From: Pseudomonadota bacterium
Lineage (GTDB): Bacteria > Pseudomonadota > Alphaproteobacteria > Kiloniellales > J153
Length of the DNA stretch: 29,394 nt
Assembly (NCBI GenBank): GCA_022572105.1
Contig: JACZWN010000009.1
Coordinates: forward strand, 1-29,394
Reading direction: 5' to 3'
The notes below the pieces were generated by a model that was not told where the DNA came from, did not search any database, and saw only the letters and a program-made list of their open reading frames with translations. Shown here piece after piece: positions 7,723 to 15,242 of this stretch. Made by a program: the position numbers and the translations under genes. Positions within the stretch are counted from its first letter, which is position 1. Each line of letters opens with the position of its first letter.

Positions 7723-9363
7723 ATGGCGCGAATGACAGGCGGCCAGGCTCTGGTCAAGTCGCTTCGAAACCACGGGATCGACACCATCTTCGGGCTGCCG
7801 GGCGTTCAGCTCGACGGCCTCTTCAACGCGCTTCACGACGAGGGCAACGCGATCCGGGTGATCCACACGCGCCACGAGCAGGGCGCCGCCTACATGGCCT
7901 TCGGCTACGCCCAGTCGAGCGGCCGCGTCGGCGTTTACGCGGTCGTGCCCGGCCCGGGTCTTCTGAACACCGCGACCGCCCTTGCCACCGCCTATGCCTG
8001 CAACACGCCGGTCCTGGCGGTCGTCGGCCAGATACCCTCGACCGCGATCGGCCGCGGATTCGGCCTGCTCCACGAGATTCCCGACCAGCTGGCGCTGGTG
8101 CGCGGCCTGACCAAATGGGCCGAGCGCATCGATCATCCGGCCCAGGCGCCGGCGTACGTCGGCGAGGCGTTCCGGCAGCTCAACACCGGCAGGCGCCGGC
8201 CGGTCGAGGTGGAAATGGCGCCCGACGTGATGACCCAGGAAGCCGAGGTCGAGCTCCTCGATGCCCCCGCCGCCTACGCGGCGCCCGAGCCCGACGAGGA
8301 TCTCATCGCCGAGGCGGCCGAACTCCTTGGTGGCGCCAAGAACCCCATGATCTTCGTCGGCGCCGGCGCCTTCGGCGCCCAGGCGGAGTTGCGCGAGCTC
8401 GCGGAGATGCTGCAGGCGCCGGTGGTCTCGAACCGGTCCGGCCGGGGCGCCCTCAGCGATCGGCACTATCTCGCGCAGGTCGCCCTCGCCGGCCGCAAGC
8501 TGTGGCCCCAGGCCGACGTGGTCTTGGCGGTCGGGACCCGGCTGCAGCCGCAACGCATGATCTGGGGCGTCGACGATGGTTTGCGGGTCATCCACATCGA
8601 CATCGACCCGACCGAGATCAAACGCGTCATGCGGCCCAAGGTGGGCATCGTCGCCGACGCGCGCAAGGCGCTGGCCGCGCTCATCCCCGCGGTGGCGCGG
8701 CACAACAAGCGCCGGCCCTCGCGCGAGGACGAGATGAGCGGCCTCAAGGCGGCCTTCGCCGAGGAGCTGGAGCGCCGGCTGGGCCCGCAGATGGCTTACG
8801 TCCGGGCGCTGCGCGAGGCGCTGCCCGACGACGGCATTCTGGTCGACGAGCTGACCCAGGTCGGCTACGTGGCGCGCTTCGCCTTCCCGGTCTATCGCCC
8901 GCGCGCCCTGGTGTCGTCGGGCTATCAGGGCACGCTGGGTTTCGGCTTCGCGACCGCGCTCGGGGTCAAGGTCGCCAATCCCGACCGCAAGGTCCTGTCG
9001 ATCAACGGCGACGGCGGCTTCATGTTCAACGTCCAGGAGTTGGCGACCGCGGTGAAGCACAACATCGACGTCGTCGCCGTGGTCTTCACCGACGGCGCGT
9101 TCGGCAACGTGCTGCGCATGCAGAAGGAGCTTTACGGCGGCCGGGTCATCGCCTCGGAGCTGAGCAACCCGGATTTCACGCGCCTGGCCGAAAGCTTCGG
9201 CGCCTGGGCGACCCGCGCGACCTCGCCGGACGAGCTGAAGACCGCGATCGCCGACGCCTTCGGGCAAAGCGGGCCGAGTGTGATCGAGGTGCCGGTCGGG
9301 GTCATGCCCGACCCGTGGGACTGGATCGTCGGCAAGCGCATCCGGCCGGCCGAGGCCGAGTAA
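7723..9363 (+). CDS. Thiamine-diphosphate enzyme of the acetolactate synthase/benzoylformate decarboxylase family
   Basis: A 546-aa ThDP-dependent enzyme. The start at 7723 follows GAGAGGTCACGA and gives the family's usual N-terminus; an open frame extends further upstream without similarity. Domain order is N-terminal pyrimidine-binding (catalytic-type Glu in TRHEQGAAYMAFGYA near residue 50), central Rossmann (about 190-330), and C-terminal pyrophosphate-binding with NGDGGFMFNVQELATAV. The usual GDG...NN motif continues as VFTDGAFGN, with Asp where classic family members often have Asn. No small regulatory subunit gene lies nearby, which argues against biosynthetic IlvB. It probably acts on a 2-oxoacid. 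The TAA stop shares its A with an ATACCAA copy. Confidence 0.85.
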   Translation: MARMTGGQALVKSLRNHGIDTIFGLPGVQLDGLFNALHDEGNAIRVIHTRHEQGAAYMAFGYAQSSGRVGVYAVVPGPGLLNTATALATAYACNTPVLAVVGQIPSTAIGRGFGLLHEIPDQLALVRGLTKWAERIDHPAQAPAYVGEAFRQLNTGRRRPVEVEMAPDVMTQEAEVELLDAPAAYAAPEPDEDLIAEAAELLGGAKNPMIFVGAGAFGAQAELRELAEMLQAPVVSNRSGRGALSDRHYLAQVALAGRKLWPQADVVLAVGTRLQPQRMIWGVDDGLRVIHIDIDPTEIKRVMRPKVGIVADARKALAALIPAVARHNKRRPSREDEMSGLKAAFAEELERRLGPQMAYVRALREALPDDGILVDELTQVGYVARFAFPVYRPRALVSSGYQGTLGFGFATALGVKVANPDRKVLSINGDGGFMFNVQELATAVKHNIDVVAVVFTDGAFGNVLRMQKELYGGRVIASELSNPDFTRLAESFGAWATRATSPDELKTAIADAFGQSGPSVIEVPVGVMPDPWDWIVGKRIRPAEAE

Positions 9364-9381
9364 TACCAACGATCCCCGGCA
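9361..9381 (+). repeat. ATACCAA motif fused to a stop codon
   Basis: TAATACCAA begins with the stop of the ThDP enzyme, and only 18 bp separate it from the stop of the convergent SDR remnant. The rest of the leader is not recognisable. Confidence 0.4.
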
Positions 9382-9490
9382 TCAGCCCGCCATCCAGCCG
9401 CCGTCGACCATGAGGTTGACGCCGGTCATGTAGCTGGCCTCGTCGCTGGCCGGGACCAGGGCCGCGTTGGGCACATCGCGCGGCCGCACC
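9382..9490 (-). pseudogene. C-terminal remnant of a short-chain dehydrogenase/reductase
   Basis: The minus strand from about 9490 to the TGA at 9382 encodes RPRDVPNAALVPASDEASYM followed by TGVNLMVDGGWMAG. This is the classic SDR C-terminus (P-E-D-V-A-N, L-A-S-D-E-A-S-Y-M-T-G, V-D-G-G). The frame stays open a little further upstream but loses similarity. The Rossmann motif, catalytic Tyr-x-x-x-Lys and start codon are all missing, so about 200 N-terminal residues were lost. The plus-strand TadG-like gene and its A/T-rich leader now occupy the space. Confidence 0.8.
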
Positions 9491-9499
9491 CTAGACCGA

Positions 9500-9620
9500 T
9501 GATCCCAGAGGCCCGAGCCGCGGTCGGTAAGGTTAATTTTCAATGAATTATTAGCAAGATATTAAGCAGGACCCAGCACAATGGGCGCGCATTCGAGCAA
9601 CCCAGAGGGAGTTTCCTGCC
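9500..9620 (+). promoter_or_regulatory. A/T-rich leader of the TadG-like gene
   Basis: 9530-9566 is markedly A/T-rich (GGTTAATTTTCAATGAATTA onwards) within a GC-rich region and lies 55-90 bp before the start of the TadG-like gene. It is the natural place for that gene's promoter. I cannot assign -35 and -10 boxes with confidence. AGAGGGAG is the ribosome binding site. Confidence 0.35.
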
Positions 9621-10934
9621 ATGCGCGTCCCACCTGCCCTGAGATTCCTGCGCGACGAGCGCGGCATGATCATGCCCATGGTCGGGGCCATGGTGCTGCT
9701 CGGCGTCGGCTTCGCCTCGCTGGCCATCGACATGAGCTACCTCTACTACCTGCGCGGCAAGGTCCAGACCGCGGCCGACGCCGCGGCGCTGGCCGGGGCC
9801 GGCCAGATTCCCGACGAATCCAATGTGGTGAAGAACGCGGTGAGCCTCGCGGAAAAGAACTTGCCGGTCGCGGAGAACGGCACGGTCCTGCCTAAGGACG
9901 ACGTGGCCATGGGCAGCTGGGACGCCGGCACGAGGACCTTCACGCCGGCCGGCAACCCGACCAATGCGGTGCGGGTCCTGGCCCGAAGGTCGAATGCGAA
10001 CGATAACGCGGTCGAGCTTTTCTTCGCCCGGATCCTGGGCTTCGATGAGGCCGATGTGGAGGCCTCGGCCGTCGCCCTGCGCCGGGATATTTCCGGCTGC
10101 ATCGTGGCCTTGGACCCGTCGGCGGACGGCGCGCTCACGATAAGCGGTAACGCGGAGGTCAATCTGGGCTGTGGCGCCCTGGTCAATTCCGACAGCCCCA
10201 CGGCGATCATCGAAAACGGAAGCGCGTGCCTGACCGCGACTTCGATCGCCACCTCCGGCGACTACTCCGGAGATTGCCTGAATCCGACACCGGATACGGG
10301 CATGCCGCCGATCACCGACCCTCTCGCCAAGCTCGATCCGCCGGAGTACTCGGGCTGCGATTTTGATAGTCTGGTCGAGGTGACCGTCAACACGACGCTC
10401 TCGTCGGGGGTCTATTGCGGCGGCATCGACATTAATAGCAATGCGGTCGTCAAATTCGAGCCGGGCATGTACATTTTGAAGGGCGTGGGATTGCAGATCG
10501 CCGGCAACACGAAGGTCACCGGGGACGAAGTGACCTTCTACTTCCCGCCGGACACCACCGGCGCCCCGGGAGGCAAGGTGAAGGGAAAGACTCAGCCACC
10601 GATCTCGCTCTTTATCGCGGGCACGACCAACGTCGAGTTGAAGGCGCCCACCTCCGGTTACTACGAAGGCATCCTGTTCTATCAGGACCGCAACACGCCC
10701 TCGAACATGCGGAACCTGCTCACCGGCGGCGCTACCATGAACCTGGAGGGGCTGTTCTACTTCCCGAAATCCGACGTGAGGTTTGCCGGCAACAGCAGCG
10801 TCGAGGGCTCGGCCTGGATCAGCATCATCGCCCGCACGGTCGAGTTCGTGGGCACCTCGAACCTGTACCAGGACCTCTCCGAGGTCGCGTACTCGCCTGG
10901 CGCCGCCTTCGTCTCGCTGCACATCGTCGACTGA
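9621..10934 (+). CDS. TadE/TadG-like Flp pilus-assembly family protein
   Basis: A 437-aa membrane-anchored protein. Residues 12-60 (RDERGMIMPMVGAMVLLGVG, then DMSYLYYLRGKVQTAADAAA) match the N-terminal domain of TadG-like proteins: a short basic stretch, one membrane helix, then an amphipathic segment ending in AADAAALAGA. The long C-terminal part (about 150-437) has many NTT/SGN/GNS-type turns and resembles a beta-rich extracytoplasmic domain (for example INSNAVVKFEPGMYILKGVG). Cysteines occur in pairs in the middle. No other tad/cpa gene (prepilin, CpaF ATPase) is in the window, so it is an orphan. The TGA stop shares its A with ATACCAA. Confidence 0.75.
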   Translation: MRVPPALRFLRDERGMIMPMVGAMVLLGVGFASLAIDMSYLYYLRGKVQTAADAAALAGAGQIPDESNVVKNAVSLAEKNLPVAENGTVLPKDDVAMGSWDAGTRTFTPAGNPTNAVRVLARRSNANDNAVELFFARILGFDEADVEASAVALRRDISGCIVALDPSADGALTISGNAEVNLGCGALVNSDSPTAIIENGSACLTATSIATSGDYSGDCLNPTPDTGMPPITDPLAKLDPPEYSGCDFDSLVEVTVNTTLSSGVYCGGIDINSNAVVKFEPGMYILKGVGLQIAGNTKVTGDEVTFYFPPDTTGAPGGKVKGKTQPPISLFIAGTTNVELKAPTSGYYEGILFYQDRNTPSNMRNLLTGGATMNLEGLFYFPKSDVRFAGNSSVEGSAWISIIARTVEFVGTSNLYQDLSEVAYSPGAAFVSLHIVD

Positions 10935-10945
10935 TACCAAGGCGC
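10932..10945 (+). repeat. ATACCAA motif fused to a stop codon
   Basis: TGATACCAAGG begins with the stop of the TadG-like gene and lies in the 32-bp gap to the convergent BKACE gene. Beyond ATACCAAGG the leader has been lost. A GC-rich run follows. Confidence 0.4.
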
Positions 10946-10966
10946 GCCGGGGGCCGCGGGCGACCG

Positions 10967-11848
10967 CTATCCGGCCGGGGCCAGCCCCAGGATCTCGCGG
11001 GCGCGGGCCGGCTCGGCGGGCTCGGCGCCCAGATCGCGGATGATCCCGACCGCCTTTTCCACCAGCTGGCCGTTGCTCGCGTACTCGCCCTTGGCCAGGT
11101 AGAGGTTGTCCTCGAGGCCGACGCGCACGTTGCCGCCCTGCTCGACCGCCTCGGCGACCATGGGGAACTGGCGCCGCGAGACCCCGAAGGCGCTCCAGCG
11201 CGCGCTCTCGGGCAGGAGGCTCTTCAGGAAGGTCATGGCCTCGCCCGTGGCCGGCGACGCGTAGAGGATGCCGAGGCACAGTTGGAACATGGGCGGGTCC
11301 TCGATCAGGCCCTCCTCCATCATCTGCTTGGCGAAGATGACGTGGCCGGGCTCGAAGACCTCGACCTCGGGCTTGATGCCGGCGGCCTTGATGCGCGCCG
11401 CCATGGTGCGCAGGTGGTCGGGGGTGTTCATGAACACGCTGGCGCCGAAGTTGAAGGTGCCGACATCCAGGGTGCAGATCTCGGGCTTGAGCTCCTCGAC
11501 GTGACGCACCCGTTCCTCGGGCGGTATGAGCGTGGTGCCGGGGCCGGCCGTGCGCGGGTCGTCCTCGCCCGGCGTAAAGCGGCCGCCGTAGCCGGTGGTC
11601 AGGTTGATCAGCAGGTCGCTGCCGGCATCGCGCACGCGCTCGACCACCTCGCGGTAGAGGGCGGTCTCGCCCGCGGCGGCGCCGGTCTCGGGGTCGCGCA
11701 CATGGACGTGGACGATCGCCGCCCCGGCCCGGCGCGCCTCGAGGCAGGATTGGGCGATCTGCTTGGGCGTGATCGGATAGTCCGGGTGCTTGTGGAAGTT
11801 CTGATGGCTGCCGGTCACGGCACAGGTAACGATAACGTCGCGCGGCAT
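10967..11848 (-). CDS. BKACE-family beta-keto acid cleavage enzyme (DUF849)
   Basis: A 293-aa TIM-barrel metalloenzyme. Family members condense a beta-keto acid with acetyl-CoA to release acetoacetate and a new acyl-CoA, as 3-keto-5-aminohexanoate cleavage enzyme does in lysine fermentation. The metal-binding HVHVRD lies near residue 46-51. The family segments INLTTGYGG, LDVGTFNFG and VEVFEPGH, and the catalytic-type glutamate in RVGLEDNL near 255, are all visible. The ATG at 11848 follows GGAGGCGAGCCC and lies 32 bp after the aminotransferase stop, so the two form an operon. The pairing suggests breakdown of an amino acid: transamination first, then cleavage of the keto product. The exact substrate class is unresolved. 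Confidence 0.88.
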   Translation of the reverse strand: MPRDVIVTCAVTGSHQNFHKHPDYPITPKQIAQSCLEARRAGAAIVHVHVRDPETGAAAGETALYREVVERVRDAGSDLLINLTTGYGGRFTPGEDDPRTAGPGTTLIPPEERVRHVEELKPEICTLDVGTFNFGASVFMNTPDHLRTMAARIKAAGIKPEVEVFEPGHVIFAKQMMEEGLIEDPPMFQLCLGILYASPATGEAMTFLKSLLPESARWSAFGVSRRQFPMVAEAVEQGGNVRVGLEDNLYLAKGEYASNGQLVEKAVGIIRDLGAEPAEPARAREILGLAPAG

Positions 11849-11880
11849 GGGCTCGCCTCCGCTGTTTCTGGGTCGCCGGC

Positions 11881-12810
11881 CTAGCCGTTCAGCCGGTTCA
11901 GGTACTGGGCGACGAAGTCGAAGCCGGCCAGCTCTTTGTACGCCTCGGTCAGGCGCGCCGTCACCGGGCCGGGCGGCGCGCCGGCGCCGAGCGGCTGACC
12001 GTTGATGTTCCGGATCCCGCACAGGCACAGGCTGGTCGAGGTCAGGAAGGCCTCGTCGGCGGTGTAGGCGTCGTAGAGGTCGATGTCGGTCTCCTCGACC
12101 GGCAACCCCAGGCCCTCGGCCAGCTCGATCACGGTCTGGCGGCTGATCCCGGGCAGCACGTGGCGCGCCTGGGGCGTCAGCAGGCGGCCGTCGCGCACCA
12201 GGAAGATGTTGGAGCCCATGCCCTCGCAGAGGTTGCCGTTGGTATCGAGCAGGATCGCCCAGGCGTCCGGCGTGCGCGCCTTGGCCTCGCGGTCGGCCAT
12301 GACCAGGTTGAGGTAGTTCTGGGTCTTGATCCGGGGCGAGAGCGACTCCGGCGGCACCCGGCGCACCGAGGGAATGACCACGTCGATGCCGTCGCGGAAC
12401 AGCCGGGCGCGCGCCTTGATCGGCAGCGGCGTGCATTCGACGATCACGGTCGGCTCGTGCACGTCGGTCAGGTCGCCCTCGATGGTCTTGACGCCGCGGG
12501 TGACGCGCTGGGTCACCCAGTAGTCGTCGTCCGCATCGATCAGATGCAGGTTGCGCGCCAGCACGTCCTCGGTGATCTCGATGGTCCGCTCCGGGGTGAG
12601 ACCCGGGTCGATGCCGGTCGCCCTGAGCGAACGGAACAGGCGCTTCACGTGGTCGTCCAGGCGGAACGGCTTGTGCCCGAAGGTCCGGGTCGTGTCGAAG
12701 ACCCCGTCTCCGTAGAGAAAGCCGGTGTCGCGGAACGAGACCGCGACCCGGCTCTCGGGCAGGATCTCGCCGTTGAAATAGGCCACGCGTTCGTTGCCCA
12801 GCTCGGTCAT
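11881..12810 (-). CDS. Class IV PLP aminotransferase (IlvE / D-amino-acid aminotransferase family)
   Basis: A 309-aa fold-type IV PLP enzyme. AYFNGEILPESRVAVS followed by RDTGFLYGDGVFDT is the family N-terminus. The Schiff-base lysine is in SPRIKTQNYLNLVMADREAK near residue 160. The glutamate in NLCEGMGSNIFLV, the LPGISRQTVIELA segment and the C-terminal EAFLTSTSLCLCGIRNING cofactor region follow. The ATG at 12810 follows GGGGAGG; a longer frame upstream has no family similarity. It is the first gene of an operon with the BKACE gene, so a catabolic transaminase that feeds a keto acid to BKACE is more likely than branched-chain amino acid biosynthesis. Confidence 0.85.
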   Translation of the reverse strand: MTELGNERVAYFNGEILPESRVAVSFRDTGFLYGDGVFDTTRTFGHKPFRLDDHVKRLFRSLRATGIDPGLTPERTIEITEDVLARNLHLIDADDDYWVTQRVTRGVKTIEGDLTDVHEPTVIVECTPLPIKARARLFRDGIDVVIPSVRRVPPESLSPRIKTQNYLNLVMADREAKARTPDAWAILLDTNGNLCEGMGSNIFLVRDGRLLTPQARHVLPGISRQTVIELAEGLGLPVEETDIDLYDAYTADEAFLTSTSLCLCGIRNINGQPLGAGAPPGPVTARLTEAYKELAGFDFVAQYLNRLNG

Positions 12811-12967
12811 CGCCCGGACCTCCCCATCCTCGTCGTTCGCCTCCGCGCCGCCCCTCGTCGCCGACGCCGCGTGGGGGGATATTACCGGCTTTTTCCGGCC
12901 CATACAGCGATTTGGCCAGCCCGGGCCCAACCGCCCCGCCAGCGCGGAAAACCGCGCGGGTGCGCCG

Positions 12968-13714
12968 CTAGTCCCAATCCGGTTCGCCGCCGAGTTCGAC
13001 GATCAAACCGTCCAGTTCGCCCGCCGCCGCGTCCAGGGGCCCGGCCGCGGTCGCGCGCAGCACCAGGCGCGTGCCGAAGCGCCCGGCCCGGTTGAAGGGG
13101 TAGCTGCCCATCTCCACGTCGGAATAGCGGCCCTGCAAAGCCTCCAGGCCCAGCGCCACCTTGCTCTCGGGTAGATAGACCGTGACCGAGCGCGAGACCA
13201 GCGGCTTGCCGCCGACCAGGCGGTGCACCACGCTCTCGAACATCGCCTGCATGACCTCCGGGATGCCGGCCATGACGAAGACGTTGTCCATCTGGAACCC
13301 CGGCGCCTTGCTGACCGGGTTCTCGATCAGCGTCGCGCCCTCGGGGGTATTGGCCATGCGCAGGCGCGGCGCGTTGAGCTCGCCGGGCGAGTAGTGGGCA
13401 TCGAGGATGGCGCGCGCCTCCGGGTTCTGGACCAGCGCCACGCCGAAGGCCTTGGCGATGCTGGCCGCGGTGATGTCGTCGTGGGTCGGGCCGATGCCGC
13501 CGGTGGTGAAGACGTAGGTGAAGCGCCGGCGCGCCTCGTTCACCGTCGCCACGATCACCTCATCGAGGTCCGGGATGACCCGGGCCTCCATGAGGCGCAC
13601 GCCGATGTCGTTCAGGCGCGCGCCCAGGTAAGCGAGATTGGCGTCGCGGGTGCGCCCGGAGAGAATCTCGTTGCCGATGACGACGAGGCACGCGGTGACG
13701 GGTCGGTCGGGCAT
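12968..13714 (-). CDS. CinA/MoaB-like molybdopterin-binding domain protein
   Basis: A 248-aa protein. Residues 5-170 form a MoaB/Mog/CinA N-terminal domain: IGNEILSGRTRDANLAYLGA, then FTTGGIGPTHDDITAASIAK (the TGG-G-x-T-x-D-D-T-type signature) and IPEVMQAMFESVV. The C-terminal nicotinamide-nucleotide amidase domain of full CinA is absent, as in many alphaproteobacterial short forms often labelled 'competence/damage-inducible protein A'. These proteins may hydrolyse ADP-ribose or related nucleotides, but the role of the short form is unsettled. It lies between the aminotransferase and lipoprotein genes on the same strand, with no molybdenum-cofactor genes nearby. Confidence 0.8.
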   Translation of the reverse strand: MPDRPVTACLVVIGNEILSGRTRDANLAYLGARLNDIGVRLMEARVIPDLDEVIVATVNEARRRFTYVFTTGGIGPTHDDITAASIAKAFGVALVQNPEARAILDAHYSPGELNAPRLRMANTPEGATLIENPVSKAPGFQMDNVFVMAGIPEVMQAMFESVVHRLVGGKPLVSRSVTVYLPESKVALGLEALQGRYSDVEMGSYPFNRAGRFGTRLVLRATAAGPLDAAAGELDGLIVELGGEPDWD

Positions 13715-13745
13715 GGGCGCCGGATATGCGGTCGGCGGACGGCCG

Positions 13746-14270
13746 CTACTGGTGGCTGTAGCCCTTGGCCACCATGCAGCTGCTGAACAGCGAGGGTACG
13801 CGCTGGGTCCGTTCGAAGTTGTTCATGCGGCCGCGCAGCGCGGCCAGGCCCAGGCCGCCGGCCTCGCTCTGAAACGCCGCGCTCACGTCGCTTTCGATGC
13901 GCGCGTCATGGGCGACCTGGCCGCGGGCGTAGGCGTAACAGGAATCCACGTCGCCCTGGTAGCGCGAGTCGACCGCGCCGGATTGGATCCAGACCGTGCC
14001 GTCCGGACCCATGACCACGATTCCGTCCGTGGCGCCCGCGGCCGCCTGCTGGGTGGCGCCGGTATCGGCCGTTTGGATGGCGCCATAGGGATAGGTGCCG
14101 CCGGTGTTGGCGGCGCCGTAGACCGAGCCACCGGTCGCGGCGGGTTGCTCGAGGCCGGCCGTGGCCGCGGGCGGCGGAACGCTCGTCTTGGACACCCGCG
14201 GCGCGGACGCGCAGGCGGACAGCGCCAATACGCAAGCAGCGGCGATAAGCAGTGGCTGGAATGGTGTCAT
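13746..14270 (-). CDS. Small lipoprotein of unknown function
   Basis: A 174-aa protein. The N-terminus MTPFQPLLIAAACVLALSAC is a lipoprotein signal peptide with a lipobox (LSAC), so the mature protein starts at Cys20 and should be lipid-anchored. A low-complexity Ala/Gly/Thr/Pro segment (about 25-85) is probably a flexible linker. The C-terminal part has Cys and Tyr residues in DSCYAYARGQVAHDARIES and SLFSSCMVAKGYSHQ. The latter resembles the end of small lipoproteins whose C-M-x-x-x-G-Y-type tail forms a disulphide with the earlier Cys. GGGGAGCC precedes the ATG. It diverges from sfsA and lies 31 bp upstream of the CinA-like gene, so the two may be co-transcribed. Confidence 0.75.
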   Translation of the reverse strand: MTPFQPLLIAAACVLALSACASAPRVSKTSVPPPAATAGLEQPAATGGSVYGAANTGGTYPYGAIQTADTGATQQAAAGATDGIVVMGPDGTVWIQSGAVDSRYQGDVDSCYAYARGQVAHDARIESDVSAAFQSEAGGLGLAALRGRMNNFERTQRVPSLFSSCMVAKGYSHQ

Positions 14271-14531
14271 GTTCAAGGCTCCCCGGACTGGGAAGAGTAC
14301 CCGCATGGAGTCGCGGATACCCGTAACGTGCGTTGCCTCGCGCTAAGTTGCAAGCCCCAACGCGCTTCAACAACGCGTGATCTCATGCTAATCGGTCGAT
14401 TCTCAACAAGCTGTTAACGGGCGCCGAGCGGGCGCAAATTCCATGATTTTTCTAGGGGTTTGCCCTTGGCCCCGAGGCCGCACCCCACACGCGTGGTTGA
14501 AAGCGCCTCGCGGTCCGCCTACCTTGGCGCC

Positions 14532-15233
14532 ATGAGGTTCCCGGACCCGCTCATCCCCGGCCGTCTGCTGCGCCGTTACAAGCGCTTTCTGTCCGATATC
14601 GAACTGGACGGCGGCGAGGTGGTGGTCGCCCACTGCGCCAACCCGGGCTCCATGCTCGGCTTGGCCGAACCGGGCGCGCGCGTCTGGCTGTCGCCGTCGC
14701 GCAACCCGGCGCGCAAGCTGAAGTACTCCTGGGAGCTGATCAAGGTGAACGGCCATCTGGTCGGCATCAACACAAGCTGGCCCAACCGAATCGTCGAGGA
14801 GGCAGTGCGCGCCGAGGCGATCCCGGAGCTCACCGGCTACCAACGTCTGCGCCGCGAGGTGCCCTACGGCCGCAACAGCCGCATCGACCTGCTGCTCGAG
14901 GCCGCGGACCGGCCGCCATGTTACCTCGAGGTAAAAAACGTCCACCTGAAGCGCCGGGCCGAGGTGGCCGAGTTCCCGGATTCGGTGACCAAGCGCGGCA
15001 CCAAGCACCTGGTCGAGCTCTCCGAGATGGCGCAGAGCGGCGCGCGCGCGGTGATGTTCTACCTGGTTCAACGCGGCGACTGCACCAGCTTCGAGATCGC
15101 CGCCGACATCGATCCAGCCTACGACCGCGCCCTGCGCCAGGCACTGGCCCACGGGGTGGAGGCGCTGTGCTACTCTTGTCGGGTCGGGCGGGAGGCCATC
15201 GAGTTGGACCGCCCGCTACCACTCGCGCTTTAG
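14532..15233 (+). CDS. sfsA: SfsA, sugar fermentation stimulation protein homologue
   Basis: A 233-aa protein, the usual family length. An N-terminal OB-like segment (GRLLRRYKRFLSDIELDGGE, AHCANPGSM) is followed by a nuclease-like domain with RNSRIDLLLE and CYLEVKNVHL, whose Asp, Glu and Lys fit a PD-(D/E)XK-type site. FPDSVTKRGTKHLVEL and MFYLVQRGDC are family signatures. The role is unsettled: DNA binding and an effect on maltose use were reported in E. coli. The start at 14532 gives the normal N-terminus, although its ribosome site is weak and a longer frame begins at 14460. map follows nine bases after the stop. Confidence 0.92.
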   Translation: MRFPDPLIPGRLLRRYKRFLSDIELDGGEVVVAHCANPGSMLGLAEPGARVWLSPSRNPARKLKYSWELIKVNGHLVGINTSWPNRIVEEAVRAEAIPELTGYQRLRREVPYGRNSRIDLLLEAADRPPCYLEVKNVHLKRRAEVAEFPDSVTKRGTKHLVELSEMAQSGARAVMFYLVQRGDCTSFEIAADIDPAYDRALRQALAHGVEALCYSCRVGREAIELDRPLPLAL

Positions 15234-15242
15234 GAAAATACC

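Noticed and set aside
7717..9369. 550-codon minus-strand frame opposite the ThDP enzyme
   Set aside because: Shadow of a clear enzyme gene, with low-complexity composition.
9540..11279. 579-codon minus-strand frame across the TadG-like gene
   Set aside because: It overlaps both the TadG-like gene and the BKACE gene, and the translation is Arg/Gly-rich without motifs.
11849..12436. Long N-terminal extension of the BKACE frame into the aminotransferase gene
   Set aside because: The extension is an out-of-frame reading of the aminotransferase; the ATG at 11848 has a good ribosome site and the family N-terminus.
14430..14446. GCGCC-GAGCG-GGCGC hairpin in the lipoprotein-sfsA gap as a terminator
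   Set aside because: The stem is only 5 bp, no T-run follows directly, and the gap is divergent, where no terminator is expected.
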